64,000 nt of DNA from Mikania micrantha. Lineage: Eukaryota > Streptophyta > Magnoliopsida > Asterales > Asteraceae. Both the position numbers and the translations under genes were made by a program. Below, piece after piece: positions 44,423 through 56,521 of the stretch; the stretch's first letter is position 1, and each line of letters starts with the position of its first letter. Where the stretch lies: assembly GCA_009363875.1 (NCBI GenBank), contig CM018691.1, forward strand, positions 5,518,001 to 5,582,000. Reading direction: 5' to 3'. Under the pieces are notes generated by a model. The model was not told the origin of the DNA, did no database searches, and saw only the letters and a program-made list of their open reading frames with translations.

Positions 44423-46544
44423 TGTCACACCCCGGGCTCTCGACGGCCCGGGCGCTGCGACCCGAATTGGTTTCATGGATTTGTCTCGGTCAGATTCATT
44501 ATTCTTTTTAATCAGCGGAAGCGTTGTTCATTAATTCATAGTTTTGTAAATAATTCACATGCATAGATGTGAACACCGTTTTCCATGATTTATAAAAAGT
44601 TCATACGCATGGGTATGAAGAATCACATTTCATCGTTTGTAAATAATTTTCAAAATAACTTTTCAGGATTTTATAAAATTTCATACGCATAGGTATGAAC
44701 ACCATCATTTCATATTATTGTAAACCGGATTTTCACAAATACACCATTTCAATTCATGTTATAATATCCGGTTTATACATGACTTGGAGGCATAGCTCCA
44801 ATAGCTCCATGGTCTTACCACAAGATCCTATTCAAGGCATCATAGGCCAAGAATCTCTAATCTCGCTTCTCATTTATATTTCATTATTACCTGAAAAGTT
44901 TTTGAAAATAAAACGTCAACATAATGTTGGTGAATACAAATAACAGACTCGATATGTAAGCATAGCATGTTCGGTCCTTTAACCATAATTAATATTGGCC
45001 ATACTACACATTTAGCAGGTTATTTCACTGATCGATACAACCACTGCATACCCTGGCTTGTACTGTCACTGGTTAGGAACAACAGCGGAGTGCGTCTTAC
45101 AATTGTTCCCTCCAGCCCACAGCCCGTCACTGGTTAGGTTGCCTGCGGAGTGCGTCTTACGTATAACCTTCCAGCCCACGTTACCAGCCACATATGAGAA
45201 TTTCACCCATAGCGGATACAATTTGCAAATCGTACGTATACTAATGGCCTAAATGCTGGTCTAATAGTATCCCTTTATGCGTCAAAGTTAAACATACATG
45301 CTCATAAAAATTCATTTATAAATTTAAAAATAAGTTAGATATATTCACCTGGATTTTTAGTTGGCAGGGTGATAGCTTTAAACTTGTTATTGTAAATTGG
45401 GCAGCGTTTCTGCTTAATATATGCTTATAACTGTTCTGCAAAGAATATTTACTTATTTATTTATTTATTATTATTATTATTAATATTATTATTATGATTA
45501 TTAATATTAATAATAATAATAATAATATTATTACGATGATTATAAATATTATTATTATTTTAAGCAAACTAGAAGTTTTAATATATACATAGGGTCGGAT
45601 CTTAACCCTAACCCTATAAGTTAATATCATATTAAATTAATAAATTTATAAATTTAACTAAGAAATTAGATAATATACCTAAACGAACTGATTTCTTAAT
45701 CTTTGACCGTTTATACTGATCAGCACCTCCTAGCATCCAGAGCTTCTAACTTGCTTTTTAAAGAGGTGTGTGTGTATGTTTTTATGTATGTGTGATTTCA
45801 AACTCCAGTGAATAAATTGTAAGTATTTATAGGTAAGTTTTCAACTTGCTCTCCAAGGTATTATAAATACGTGTGATCTAATCGACTACATGAATCATCT
45901 AAATTTCTTTTGCCTTAAACAAAATTTGACACGTAAATTTCTTCAATCCAATTTTGAAAGTAAAGTTTGTATTATTTTATTATTATAATTAATTTAGCTT
46001 AAATTTTGTTTTTCGGTTATAACTTTTAAACTATAATGTTTTATAAAATTCTAAAAATACTGCTGGGATCAGCTCATTTTTCTCTACATTTCGACCAAAG
46101 TTTCATTAAAAACGGAGAAAGTTTAATTATAATATATTTTATTAATTTTAGGTGGTCCCTTATAATATCAACTAACCGAATAAGTATGTCAAAAATTTTT
46201 AATAATCATTTTACTCGTTACTTACTAGTATGTAAGTGTCATATATGTGTATAAAATAACTAGATATTTAAAATTATAATATTGAACAAGATATTTAAAA
46301 AAAAAATAAATATACATGTGTTACACCATAGTCATTCGTTTAAACGAACGCTTCAAATCTTAAACGATCATTTCTAATATTAATTTCTCGAATAATCATA
46401 TTTTATAAGTTAATTATAACTATTTTAAATATTATCACGAGACCTTATAATTCAATTGACCGTTTTATTATTGTATTTTTAAATAATAACATTTTAATTA
46501 TAAATGAAAATAGTTAATTTATATCCTCAAAACGGGATGTTACA
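44423..46544 (-). repeat. 5' LTR of element C
   Basis: 2,122 bp, apparently free of substitutions against 38692-40815. It differs by repeat-length changes near 45470-45530 and 46297. Confidence 0.94.
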
Positions 46545-46549
46545 ACTGG
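46545..46549. repeat. Target duplication actgg of element C, right
   Basis: Partner of 38687-38691. Confidence 0.95.
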
Positions 46550-49500
46550 GCAGGCGCCCAAATGCAATAAGTGTCCACTACATCACACGGGACCATGTCC
46601 TGTTTGTTTGAACTGCAACCGAGTTGGACATTATGCTAAATATTGCAACTTTCCTGCTCAGACACCAAACCAAGCACCACGACAAACCACTCAAACCAAC
46701 CGGTCATGTTACAAATGTGGAAGCCCTGATCATCTCATACGAAACTGTTCGAACAATAATACCAATCCGGGAACTGAAGCTAGGGGAAGAGCTTTTCAGA
46801 TTGGTGCGACCGAGGCGAGACATGATGCAAATATTGTTACTGGTACGTTTCTTCTTAATAATCTATACGCATCAGTTTTGTTTGACACAGGAGCGGATAA
46901 GAGCTTTATCTCTCCTGAATTTGCATCATTAATTTCATTGCCTACGGTAGATCTAGAAACTCCTTATGTTATTGAACTTGCTAACGGCAAGTTGATCAAA
47001 ACTAACAGTGTTATTCAAGGATGTTCCTTGAATCTAAGTGATCATCTTTTCAAAATTGATTTACTTCCTATTGAGCTTGGGAGCTTTGATGTTGTTGTTG
47101 GTATGGACTGGCTTTCTAATAACCAAGCGGAAGTTTTCTGTCAAAACAAGATGATCCGTATTCCATTACCTAACGGTAATACACTGATAGTTCAAGGAGA
47201 ACGAGCAGGTAGAAAACTTGGTCTCATATCTTGTATGCGAGCTCAGAAATTCTTAAGGAAAGGCTGTTATGCTTTCCTAGCACATGTGACTGAACACAGT
47301 TCTTCACCTAAACAAATCACAGATATCCCAGTAGTCAAGGATTTTCCTGAAGTCTTTCCTGAGGACATATCAGGATTACCCCCAGTGAGACAAGTTGAAT
47401 TTCGAATCGACTTGATTCCAGGTGCAGAACCTGTTGCTAAAGCCCCGTATCGGCTTGCACCATCCGAAATGCAAGAACTTTCAGGTCAATCGCAAGAACT
47501 GTTAGACAAAGGTTTTATCAGACCTAGTTTCTCACCCTGGGGAGCACCTATTCTTTTTGTGAAAAAGAAGGATGGTTCATTTAGAATGTGTATTGACTAC
47601 AGGGAACTCAATAAACTGACAATCAAGAACAGTTATCCACTACCTCGTATCGATGATCTGTTTGATCAACTACAAGGTGCTACTTATTTTTCAAAAATCG
47701 ATTTGAGATCTGGATATCATCAGTTACGTATTCATGATGATGACATTCCTAAAACTGCTTTCAGAACTCGATACGGACATTACGAATTTCTAGTAATGCC
47801 GTTTGGTTTAACAAATGCACCCGTAGTTTTCATGGATCTGATGAATCGAGTATGTAGACCTTATCTGGATAAATTTGTGATTGTGTTTATTGATGATATT
47901 CTTATTTATTCTCGAAATCAACAAGAACATGCTCAACACTTGAAATTAATTCTAGAACTTTTGGCACGTGAAAAATTATATGCCAAATTCTCCAAGTGTG
48001 AGTTCTGGTTACGAGAAGTTCAATTTCTTGGTCATGTAGTAAATCAAAACGGTATTCAAGTGGATCCCAGTAAGATTCAAGCGGTGAAACAATGGGAGAC
48101 ACCACGAACCCCGACTGAAATACGTCAATTCTTGGGGTTGGCAGGTTATTATCGTCGGTTTATCAAGAACTTTTCAAAGATAGCCTTGCCACTGACTACA
48201 TTGACACAGAAAAATCAACCGTTTATATGGAGTTCTCAACAGGAGGAGGCGTTCCAACTGTTGAAACATAAACTCTGTAATGCACCTATCTTGACACTAC
48301 CGGAAGGTACTGATAACTTCATAGTGTATTGTGATGCTTCACGTCAAGGTCTTGGGTGTGTTCTAATGCAGAAGGATAAGGTAATTGCTTACGCTTCTCG
48401 GCAGCTGAAAGTACACGAGAAGAACTATACCACACATGATCTAGAACTTGGTGCAGTGGTGTTTGCACTCAAGATTTGGAGACATTATCTATATGGAACT
48501 AAGTGTATTATATACACTGATCACAAAAGCCTCCAACACATTCTAGATCAGAAAATGTTGAACATGCGACAGAGGCGTTGGGTTGAACTTCTAAATGACT
48601 ACGACTGTGAAATTCGTTATCACCCAGGTAAAGCGAATGTCGTAGCCGATGCCTTAAGTCGCAAGGAACGAGTCAAACCGTTACGTGTAAAAGCGTTAGG
48701 TATGACTATTCAAACCAGTCTAATTCCTCAAATCAAAGAAGCTCAGCAACAAGCTTTACAAGCAACGAACTATTCTGCTGAGGGACTGAGAGGATTAGAT
48801 AAGAAACTCGATACCAAAGACGATGGATTGTTGTATTTCAAAGACCGAATGTGGGTTCCTCTATTCGGTAACTCTCGAACAATTATCTTGGATGAGGCGC
48901 ACAAATCCAGGTATTCTATTCATCTAGGTGCTGATAAGATGTATAAAGATCTTAAAGATTTTTACTGGTGGCCTGGAATGAAGAAACACATAGCTGAATA
49001 CATGGATCGATGTTTAACATGTCTCAAAGTCAAGGCTGAACATCAACGACCTTCTGGGTTATTGCAACAACCTGAGATTCCCATGTGGAAATGGGATCAG
49101 ATCTCTATGGATTTCATTACTAAATTACCCAGAACATCACGTAACCATGACTCTATATGGGTTATCGTTGATCGCCTTACGAAATCTGCGCATTTCTTAC
49201 CCATCCGAGAAGACTATTCTATGGATCGACTCGCTAAACTTTATGTTAATGAGATTGTATCTCGACATGGAGTACCGATCTCTATCATTTCTGACAGAGA
49301 TAGTCGATTTATGTCACGATTTTGGCAAACTCTTCAGAATGCTCTGGGCACGCAAATCAATATGAGCACAGCTTATCACCCACAAACTGACGGGCAGACT
49401 GAACGAACAAATCAAACTCTTGAAGACATGCTCAGAAGCTGTGTGATTGATTTTGGAGGTAGCTGGGATATTCATCTTCCACTTGTGGAATTTTCATACA

Positions 49501-50147
49501 ATAACAGCTACCATACCAGTATTCAATGCGCTCTTTTCGAAGCACTTTATGGACGCAAATGTAGATCACCTATCTGTTGGTCAGAAGTAGGTGAAAGTCA
49601 AATCATCGGCCCAGAATTCATTCAGGAAACAACTGACAAGATCGCACTCATTCAAGAACGAATCAAAGCTGCTCGCGATCGTCAAAAGAGTTATGCTGAT
49701 AATCGCCGTAGATCACTCGAATTTCAAGTAGGTGATCGAATAATGTTGAAAGTGTCACCTTGGAAAGGCATTTTCAGATTCGGAAAGCGAGGTAAACTTT
49801 CGCCAAGATTTGTAGGGCCATTTAAAATTCTTGAACGAATTGGACCAGTAGCCTACAGACTTGAGTTACCTCTTGAACTCAGTAATATTCATGATATTTT
49901 TCATGTATCTAATCTGAAGAAATGTTTAACTGATGAATCATTGATCGTACCTCTCGAAGAGATTCATATTGATGAAAAACTTCAGTTCAGTGAAGAGCCA
50001 GTAGAGGTAATGGATCGGGAAATGAAAGTGCTAAAACGTAGCCGCATACCAATTGTTAAAGTGCGGTGGAACTCGCAACGTGGACCCGAATATACGTGGG
50101 AACGTGAAGATCAAATGAAAGCAAAGTACCCACATCTATTCTCATAA
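46550..50147 (+). CDS. Pol (3' part of gag-pol) of element B
   Basis: Continues the gag frame after element C. Order: cysteine-rich knuckles including CLNCNRVGHYAKYC and CYKCGSPDHLIRNC (46600-46750); protease LFDTGADKSFIS (about 46876); RT with KIDLRSGYHQ (about 47695) and FIDDILIYS (about 47887), both catalytic sites intact; RNase H (YCDASRQGLG, YTDHKSLQ); integrase with H-H-C-C finger (HKSR...CLTC) and MDFITKLP, SDRDSRF, TDGQTERTNQTLED; and a C-terminal chromodomain-like end (VKVRWNSQRG.EYTWERE). No stop or frameshift. As the locus stands it lacks a gag start, so it probably yields no normal polyprotein. Confidence 0.95.
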
Positions 50148-50200
50148 ACGATTGTCATAATGTAAGTCTTCATTAAATTTCGGGACGAAATTTCTCTAAC

Positions 50201-50210
50201 AGGAGGAGAC
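50201..50210 (+). other. Polypurine tract of element B
   Basis: aggaggagac directly before the 3' LTR. Confidence 0.85.
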
Positions 50211-52273
50211 TATGACGATTGCGTACGAGAAATCCGGCAAAAATGACGTAATCACATTTGATCGTGCTTGAAATCCACGAGGATTTAGCAACTTTTGTTA
50301 ATGGGGATTGATAGAATATGAAAAATGATGAACGTGGGCGAAAACCGTGCGCAAAACGGAGTTCGTATGCTCCCGGAATCGCGAAACGAAGTTTGGAACA
50401 AAAAATGATGTGCTGATGACGTGGGGCGCTACGCCTGGCGCCAGGCTGCGAAGCCAGGCGATGCGCGCGGCCCTTATGTCGGCAGAAAACTTGGTTTTTG
50501 AAGCCAGAACGTGTAGAAACTTGCAGAATTCACCATTTTCGTCCCTGCTCGACCCTTAGACGCAAATTTCATCTCAAAACTCTTCCAAGCTTCATTTCAA
50601 AGGCTTTTGATCATCCGGATCATTCCAAGAAACATATATACAAGTCCCGATCGCTGTTTTAACCGCAGAAACTCGTCAGAACAGGTAACGGTTCGTTTTA
50701 ACCTTCTAGTTTGATTTTGATTGATTAGATTTTGATTTTGAACGTAATGAGATAGTTATGATTGTTGATTATTGCCTAGATGATGGCTAGGATTGATTAT
50801 AAACAAAGAACATGAAGTTCTAACGGTTAAATTCTTGTTTTGATCCGTTGTAATGCCCGATTTTCATGAAATCATAACTATGATTATAATGGTTTAAACC
50901 ATTTGATTGTAACAATGTAGGTGATTAGTTTGATTAATCTTTGAAATGCAAAGATTAAATCTAAGTGTTTCAAACTAATCATAATCATTAACATACTCAT
51001 TGGAACGATTATCTGATGTTTTCGATAACAGTCAGATCAGTATGTTAAACATGGTTATTATACTTATTATGATACTACATTGTGATATTTCATGATATTT
51101 GGGTAATCACTAACAAGGATTAATCATTTCTAAGCCATTAAATCATCTAAAAATTGTCTTAGTATTATAATCAACAATATTAACTATTTGATTAATCCGA
51201 GATTATTTAGATTAATCAAGAGGGTCATCAACATTGTATTAGGAATCTAATGCAATGTAGGTTCCTACATTATCATACATTGTATGATATAATATTAAAT
51301 TAATTAATTATATAATTAATATCGAGTTGATGATTTATTAAGCAATGTCTTTGACATTGAACGTTCAGAAAGATCTAATCAGTAAACTAGAACATAAATA
51401 ACTCGTTAAAAATAACTAAATGCAGAATTACTCTTTATTATCTATTGGAAGATATTCTGCTATCATTATATCATCAGGTGAGTTTCGTACAAACCCTTTT
51501 TATTTTTAATCTTTTATAAACATCGGGGTAACACTGCAAACTGTTGACTGAATATATGATATGATTCAATGATATCTGTGTGATTTCATTAGACTTTTGT
51601 GGGATTTCATGGGATTTTGCCTGTAGACTGAACTCTATCATGGAACTGAAAGTCCTCATTCTTGAACTGTATCTAGTGAACCCATGTGTGGCCGAACAGA
51701 AAACATTGATAGTACTATTGGTTGACACCCCATTCGCTGGGAGGATTGCATCTCCCCTTGTGTGAATGTTTGTTATCTGTTTCCTGAACTTCTTAATGGT
51801 ATGATAGACATTAAGATAATGAGGCACTAAGATATGTACCGACGGGTAATATCTTGAGAACTGAACTAGACGTCCGAAAGGAACTAGATACGGGTCCCAT
51901 GGTTATCCGGAACTGAACTTTTGAGAACGTGCTTATCATATCATATTGTTTTAAATTGAACTGTCGATCTCACCAGCTTTGTGCTGACGTTTCAAACTTA
52001 AATCTTTTTGCAGGAAGACAGTGACACTCGGTGAGGCAGCACTTCAAACACTAGTAATTAAATAAGTCAGTTGTGTAGTAAACTTAGTTGTAAATTATGA
52101 TACTGATTGTAATGACGAAACCCTGTATTGTAATTATTTTAAGTTAATCTGTGTGCTTATGATATCGGTTCAAGTAAGTCACCCCTCACCTCGGAGACAT
52201 CACCACTATGCTTCCGCAACCGGTTCAGTGACGTCAGGTCAGACACGAGGTGACGAGGGGTGGGGGTGTGACA
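50211..52273 (+). repeat. 3' LTR of element B
   Basis: 2,063 bp. It starts TATGACG where the 5' LTR has TGTGACG, i.e. one of three substitutions seen (others near 33529/50252 and 35057/51780). Confidence 0.95.
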
Positions 52274-52278
52274 AACAA
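52274..52278. repeat. Target duplication aacaa of element B, right
   Basis: Partner of 33483-33487. Confidence 0.93.
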
Positions 52279-53630
52279 TAACCACAATCATGATAACGGC
52301 ATGTTCACACACCTTGTGAATCATTCAGCAACAATAACCACAATCATGATAACGGCATGTTCACACACCTTGTGAATCATTCAGCAACAATAACCACAAT
52401 CATGATAACGGCATGTTCACACACCTTGTGAATCATGCAGCAACAATAACCACAATCATGATAACGGCATGTTCACACACTTTGTGAATCATGCAGCAAC
52501 AATAACCACAATCATGATAACACCATCACTTGTAGTATGGACTCACCCAGTCCTTAAGTACATGTTCTATCAAATAGGTAACTTACCTTAATTTGAAGAG
52601 TTATCAACAGTTTCCAACTCTTTCCCAGGCCTTCTAGAACTAGATTCACCTCCTCTCCCTATTATATATTCACATATAATAGAATTTAACAACATGAACA
52701 CACAACTTGTGTTATTATATAATCTAATTCATTTGACCTGTTTCATTCTTTATTTTCCATCAAAACCTCGTTGAGGCTTTTATCAATAACCCATGTGTAG
52801 AAATTAAGCTACACATGTAAATCATATTTAAATTATCACAACCTCATATTCCAACATTTAATCAACCTTAGAATTGGGGTTTACCCTTCCAAAGGATGAT
52901 CTAAAACCACCATAAACATGATTTAATCACATCACTAGTTATCATACTCAACAATATGAGTTTCTCGACAACCGGACATTATAACGGATCCAAATCAAAA
53001 TCTCACCGTTAAAACATCTAGTAATTCGTTTCTAATCATCCCAGATCATTATATAATACTCAAATCTATATTTAATCCGCATATTATCAAAATAGATGAG
53101 ATAAAACGAATCGTTACCCTCTAAACGAATTTCTGAATAAAATACAACGATCTGGACGTGTAGAAACGATCCACAGCTCAACCCGAACGTCTGGATAGCT
53201 TAAAAATTGATGTTGGGTGCTGAAAGTTCGTATATGTGTGTGTTTATGGTGAAAATGATCGAGAAAGAGAGATAGATGTATGTTTTTGTGAATTTCTTAG
53301 AAGATAAGCTTTCTGCCAAGCCGCCCCACCCGTCGCTTACCACGAAGAAGGGTTCAAGAACTCTTCGCGTACCGCGAAGAAATTCGGGATCCTCAGATAA
53401 TTTACTTTCTTCGCGTACCGCGAGGGTGGCTCACGAAGCCTTCGCATACCGCGAAGAAATTCCAAACATAATATCTTTGTTTCGCGATTTCGTACAATCC
53501 GGAACTCCGTTTCGCGCTTGGTTTTCTCTCACGTTCATCATTTCTCACATATTTTCAATTTTTAATAACCAAAACCATTCTACTTACGATTTCTTCAAAC
53601 GTATTCATATTATCAAAACGGGTCGTTACA
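52279..53630 (-). repeat. 5' LTR of element A, second part
   Basis: Resumes the minisatellite (to about 52522) and continues to TGTAACGACCC at the outer end. With 32634-33487 it makes 2,206 bp, the exact length of the other LTR. Confidence 0.95.
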
Positions 53631-53635
53631 AAAAT
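53631..53635. repeat. Target duplication aaaat of element A, right
   Basis: Partner of 25371-25375. Confidence 0.9.
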
Positions 53636-54261
53636 GGTGGAATAACTTCTTCGTATTAACTTAGGTGTAGATAGTCTTGATTAAATGCTATGAGTTGATA
53701 CTTGTTTGGACACAATTGTTGTTGATTCTATTCATAATAGCAAACTTGTTGATAAACATGCTTTAATTCAAGAACTATTTAGTCTTGATTTAAAATTATG
53801 TATTGGTACTTGTTGGACACTATCGTTGTTAATTTTATTCATACTAACAAACTTGTAAATATGCATTCTTTTAACTAAATTCTAATTAGACTAATGGTTG
53901 CATCCAAAATTTTATTCTTATGTATATATATTAAACGTGTATGAGACTTACCAACTTTTACAAATAGTTAACAAACTTTCTATTTTATATGTGTATCATG
54001 TTATGTAATGTTTGGTGAAGACTTTGAAGAAAATCTAAGAATCATGAACCAAGATAATCTATTTGTATTTTGGTTTTTGCTATGTAAATCGAATGTTGTA
54101 TGATTGTTTGAATTAATGAATTTAAATTGGTTGTAAAACATATTTAAACTTTAAAAATAACACCATAAGCTTTTAAACAATTAAAAATTATACCCTGACG
54201 TGTTCTATCGCCGCTTGGTGTGACCATTGAGAGAATTGGGAAAACATGAGAGCCAATAATT
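53636..54261. other. Intergenic, no gene
   Basis: AT-rich. A phrase ttgttga-tt.tattcataataRcaaacttgt is loosely repeated near 53717 and 53826. Nothing else seen. Confidence 0.5.
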
Positions 54262-54275
54262 AAAAATCCAATTGT

Positions 54276-54484
54276 AACCAATGATCCTCAGCTCAAGTGG
54301 TTGAGGAGAGGTACCATGTGATTTCAATATTAAAGAGGTCACGGGTTCAAGTCCTGGCATGAACAAAATAAGGGTTTCATGCAGGGCTAGGATGTTTTCT
54401 CTCACTTATAGTGGGTTTCTTCCTATTGGATGTGGATATAATCGGGTGCATTTATGACTCGTCAGTGATCCAAATTATCGTTAA
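54276..54484 (+). repeat. tRNA-derived SINE with 14-bp target duplication
   Basis: aaaaatccaattgt flanks it at 54262-54275 and 54485-54498. The head has box-A-like cagctcaagtggttgagga and box-B-like gggttcaagtcc. The body includes ctcacttatagtgggtttc, and the 3' end is gtcagtgatccaaattatcgtt plus A. Clear promoter boxes and perfect duplications make this a well-supported SINE. Confidence 0.88.
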
Positions 54485-54498
54485 AAAAATCCAATTGT

Positions 54499-55092
54499 TT
54501 GTATGACTAATAAAAGAAGGCTGGGAGAAATGCATGACAATTGTGGGGTGTATAGTTAGCAAAATGGTCAACAAAATTTGTAGACCCCGGCCCATAATTT
54601 CAACCATTGAAGTTGCCACTTCGTAGCTTTTAATACTTTTAATTATTTTAATAAAAAATATTTTCTTTTTCTTGTTTGATAAAAGTGACCACCTATTAAT
54701 TTTATTCCTTTAAATTAATTTATATTTATATATTTTTATCTTAGTTTTTATCTATTTATTTTAATTAAATAATTAGAAAATGATACAAGAATGAAAAGGG
54801 CGATATTTTAAGGAGATTTGTTGTGGTATTGACATATAAGCAAACACATTTTCCTTTATTATAGACTATAAATTAGTATTATATACACACATATACGTAC
54901 GTACGTAACGCATACCAGAACGTCACATGTTTTATTCCATACCACACACACATATATGTAACGCATGTTAGACCGTCACACCGTTTATTTCATACTACAC
55001 GTACATATACGTAATACATGCGTACCATAACATCAATTAAAACATACATAGACCAACCGACCCATCGTGTCATGCTGCTGGTCAAGTCCGAC
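54499..55092. other. 3' flank of LEA gene 2
   Basis: No gene. Two related phrases (tacgtaacgcat-, tatgtaacgcatgttagaccgtcaca) lie at 54895-55020. Confidence 0.45.
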
Positions 55093-56414
55093 TCAAGGGT
55101 AAGTCGGTTTATCCAAATTCTCAAGCGGACGGAAGAACGTCTCCTCCTCCAACACCGAACCAACCCTTGTTGTTGGCTCACCACCCGGGTGTTGTTGGTC
55201 AGCTGGCCCAAACACCCCAGTCTTTGGGTGTGGTGTCCAGTACTTTTCTGGTTCGGTTCGGGTTAATGGTTCTTCTGGGACCAATGATGGACGAAGCTGA
55301 TAATCTATGTTCTTGTCATACGATGCATGCAATGTCCGCCTAAAAATGACAAAGTATATTAGTGCTAGAACCGTATTGATCATTATAAAAGTATATATAT
55401 GTGTGTGTTTTATAATTGAATTAATAATACTTTTAATCTTGAAATTTCCATTAACAAAAGTGAAAGATAACAATAAACTTACAGGTAAGCGTGATTGACA
55501 AATTCTACTGATTTAACTTGTAGAGATGACGTGAGACTTCTTTTTTAAATATTGTTGAATGGTTAACGAACTAGCCAAAACGGTTTCGTTTTGCTTCAAA
55601 TTATGATATGACCCATTAAATAGACTCACTATTTAGAACGGTATGAAGAGACTGAGATGAAGACTAACCTTATATTTATCCCAACAGGATAAGAGACTGC
55701 TTCCGAAAAACCTCCAACTAATATCGAAGTGGATAATATTGAAGATTGTCTAGTGTGTTATTGTTGTTGTGTTATATTGGTTATGGAGTTTAGGTTAACG
55801 TTTTACAAGAGCTGACCAAAACTTAAACCAACCCATGCCGGACACTTCGAACTTTTTTTTAAAAAAAAATAAAGGAATCATAAGGTAAGAAATACAAAAA
55901 TATACATTTCTTTTCATCGAATATGGGTTTCGATCGAACTCATTGACTTTTTGTAAAAGTTTGATCGAATGATCAATCAAACTAAGCTACCACTATCACT
56001 ATGTTATGTGCATGGTGGTTAATTACATGTATAAAATACAAGTATTATTGTTTCTTATTACCTTAAAGTCGTTAAAAAATAAGTTAATTATTACCTAAAA
56101 ACATAAAAGTAACAGTAAAAAAACTAGTTGCTTCCCTAATATCTGAAAATGAACTTTCTAGTAAGTGATCTAGTTGTTAAAGTTGAGGAGAGACAATCTA
56201 GAGGTCTCAAGTTCAATTCTCACTTACGTAGGTCGATCTTGCGGGTTGTGGCCGCACTTTACCTGTTCCTCCCAGATTAGTAACTAAAATATATATGTGT
56301 GTGTGTTTAATACCTGAGAATGAGATTGGAATAAACAGCAGATGAGGTACGAATCTGGGTAATAAGTTGTTTCCCAAAGCTCGTGATTGCCCGGATTTCA
56401 GGATTGATGGCCAT
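55093..56414 (-). CDS. LEA_3-like (At5g17165-like) protein, two exons
   Basis: Minus strand: exon 1 56414-56314, intron 56313-55340 (donor CTCAG/GTATTA, acceptor tttttag/GCGG), exon 2 55339-55093, stop TGA. 115 codons. The ATG at 56412-56414 fits because splicing gives LILR-RTLHASYDKN in frame, matching the family. Residues 1-35 are basic and Ser/Thr-rich without acidic runs, like a mitochondrial presequence. Family motifs: EKYWTPHPKTGVFGPAD (about 64-80) and VLEEETFFRPLENLDKP (about 96-112). Likely small, disordered and stress-related by family. The intron carries a SINE near exon 1. Shared gene structure, strand and motifs mark it as a paralogue of 22980-23457. Without the nested retrotransposons (28 kb) they would be about 3.4 kb apart. 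Confidence 0.9.
56162..56290 (+). repeat. SINE-like insertion in the LEA gene 2 intron
   Basis: tRNA-like head (gatctagttgttaaagttg...aagttcaattctcac) ending 24 bases before the exon 1 donor. Box B is imperfect and no target duplication was found. Confidence 0.5.
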
Positions 56415-56512
56415 GCAATAACAGAATGAAGGTTGAAGAAAATATAGATGGCAAAGATATCAAGAAATAAAGTATATTATGGTGTGTTCTTTAGACCATA
56501 TATATTCTCTGT

Positions 56513-56521
56513 GTATATATA
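56513..56521 (-). promoter_or_regulatory. TATA box of LEA gene 2
   Basis: Minus-strand ctatatatac about 100 bases upstream of the ATG, which leaves a 5' UTR of about 65-75 bases. Confidence 0.5.

Larger units (their letters stand above)
38692..46544 (-). mobile_element. Element C: non-autonomous gypsy element with nearly identical LTRs
   Basis: Minus strand. 3' LTR 38692-40815 (2,124 bp), 5' LTR 44423-46544 (2,122 bp), ends TGTAACATCCC...CGGGGTGTGACA, target duplication actgg. LTRs differ only by small indels in (ATT)n and A-run tracts. The inner 3.6 kb is a decayed gag-pol without a recognisable integrase. Decayed body plus fresh LTRs indicates mobilisation by another element's proteins. 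Confidence 0.93.
33488..52273 (+). mobile_element. Element B: recent Tekay-like chromovirus, split by element C
   Basis: LTRs 33488-35550 and 50211-52273, both 2,063 bp with three substitutions seen between them. Primer site 35554, extra ORF 35908-36606, hairpin array 36945-37234, gag-pol in two pieces (37559-38691 and 46550-50147), polypurine tract 50201-50210. Target duplication aacaa. Without element C and its duplicated actgg the body is about 10.9 kb with no visible coding defect. LTR similarity implies a young insertion, younger than A. Confidence 0.95.
25376..53630 (-). mobile_element. Element A: Tekay-like chromovirus with nested insertions
   Basis: Read on the minus strand. The 3' LTR is 25376-27581 and the 5' LTR is 32634-33487 plus 52279-53630. 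Both LTRs total 2,206 bp. Ends are TGTAACGACCC...GGGGTGTCACA, with target duplication aaaat. The primer site is at 32618-32630 and a polypurine tract lies next to the 3' LTR. The 5' LTR is split by element B. LTR copies differ at more than 15 seen positions, so A is the oldest of the three. The coding part is at 27621-32078. Confidence 0.95.

Noticed and set aside
55093..55473. Single-exon 126-codon reading of LEA gene 2
   Set aside because: Its first 45 residues are intron. Splicing to exon 1 at 56314-56414 gives the family-like N-terminus.
55480..55530. A possible extra exon with donor CTTACCT/GTAAGT on the minus strand
   Set aside because: Exon 1 joins exon 2 in frame without it and the family has no extra residues there.
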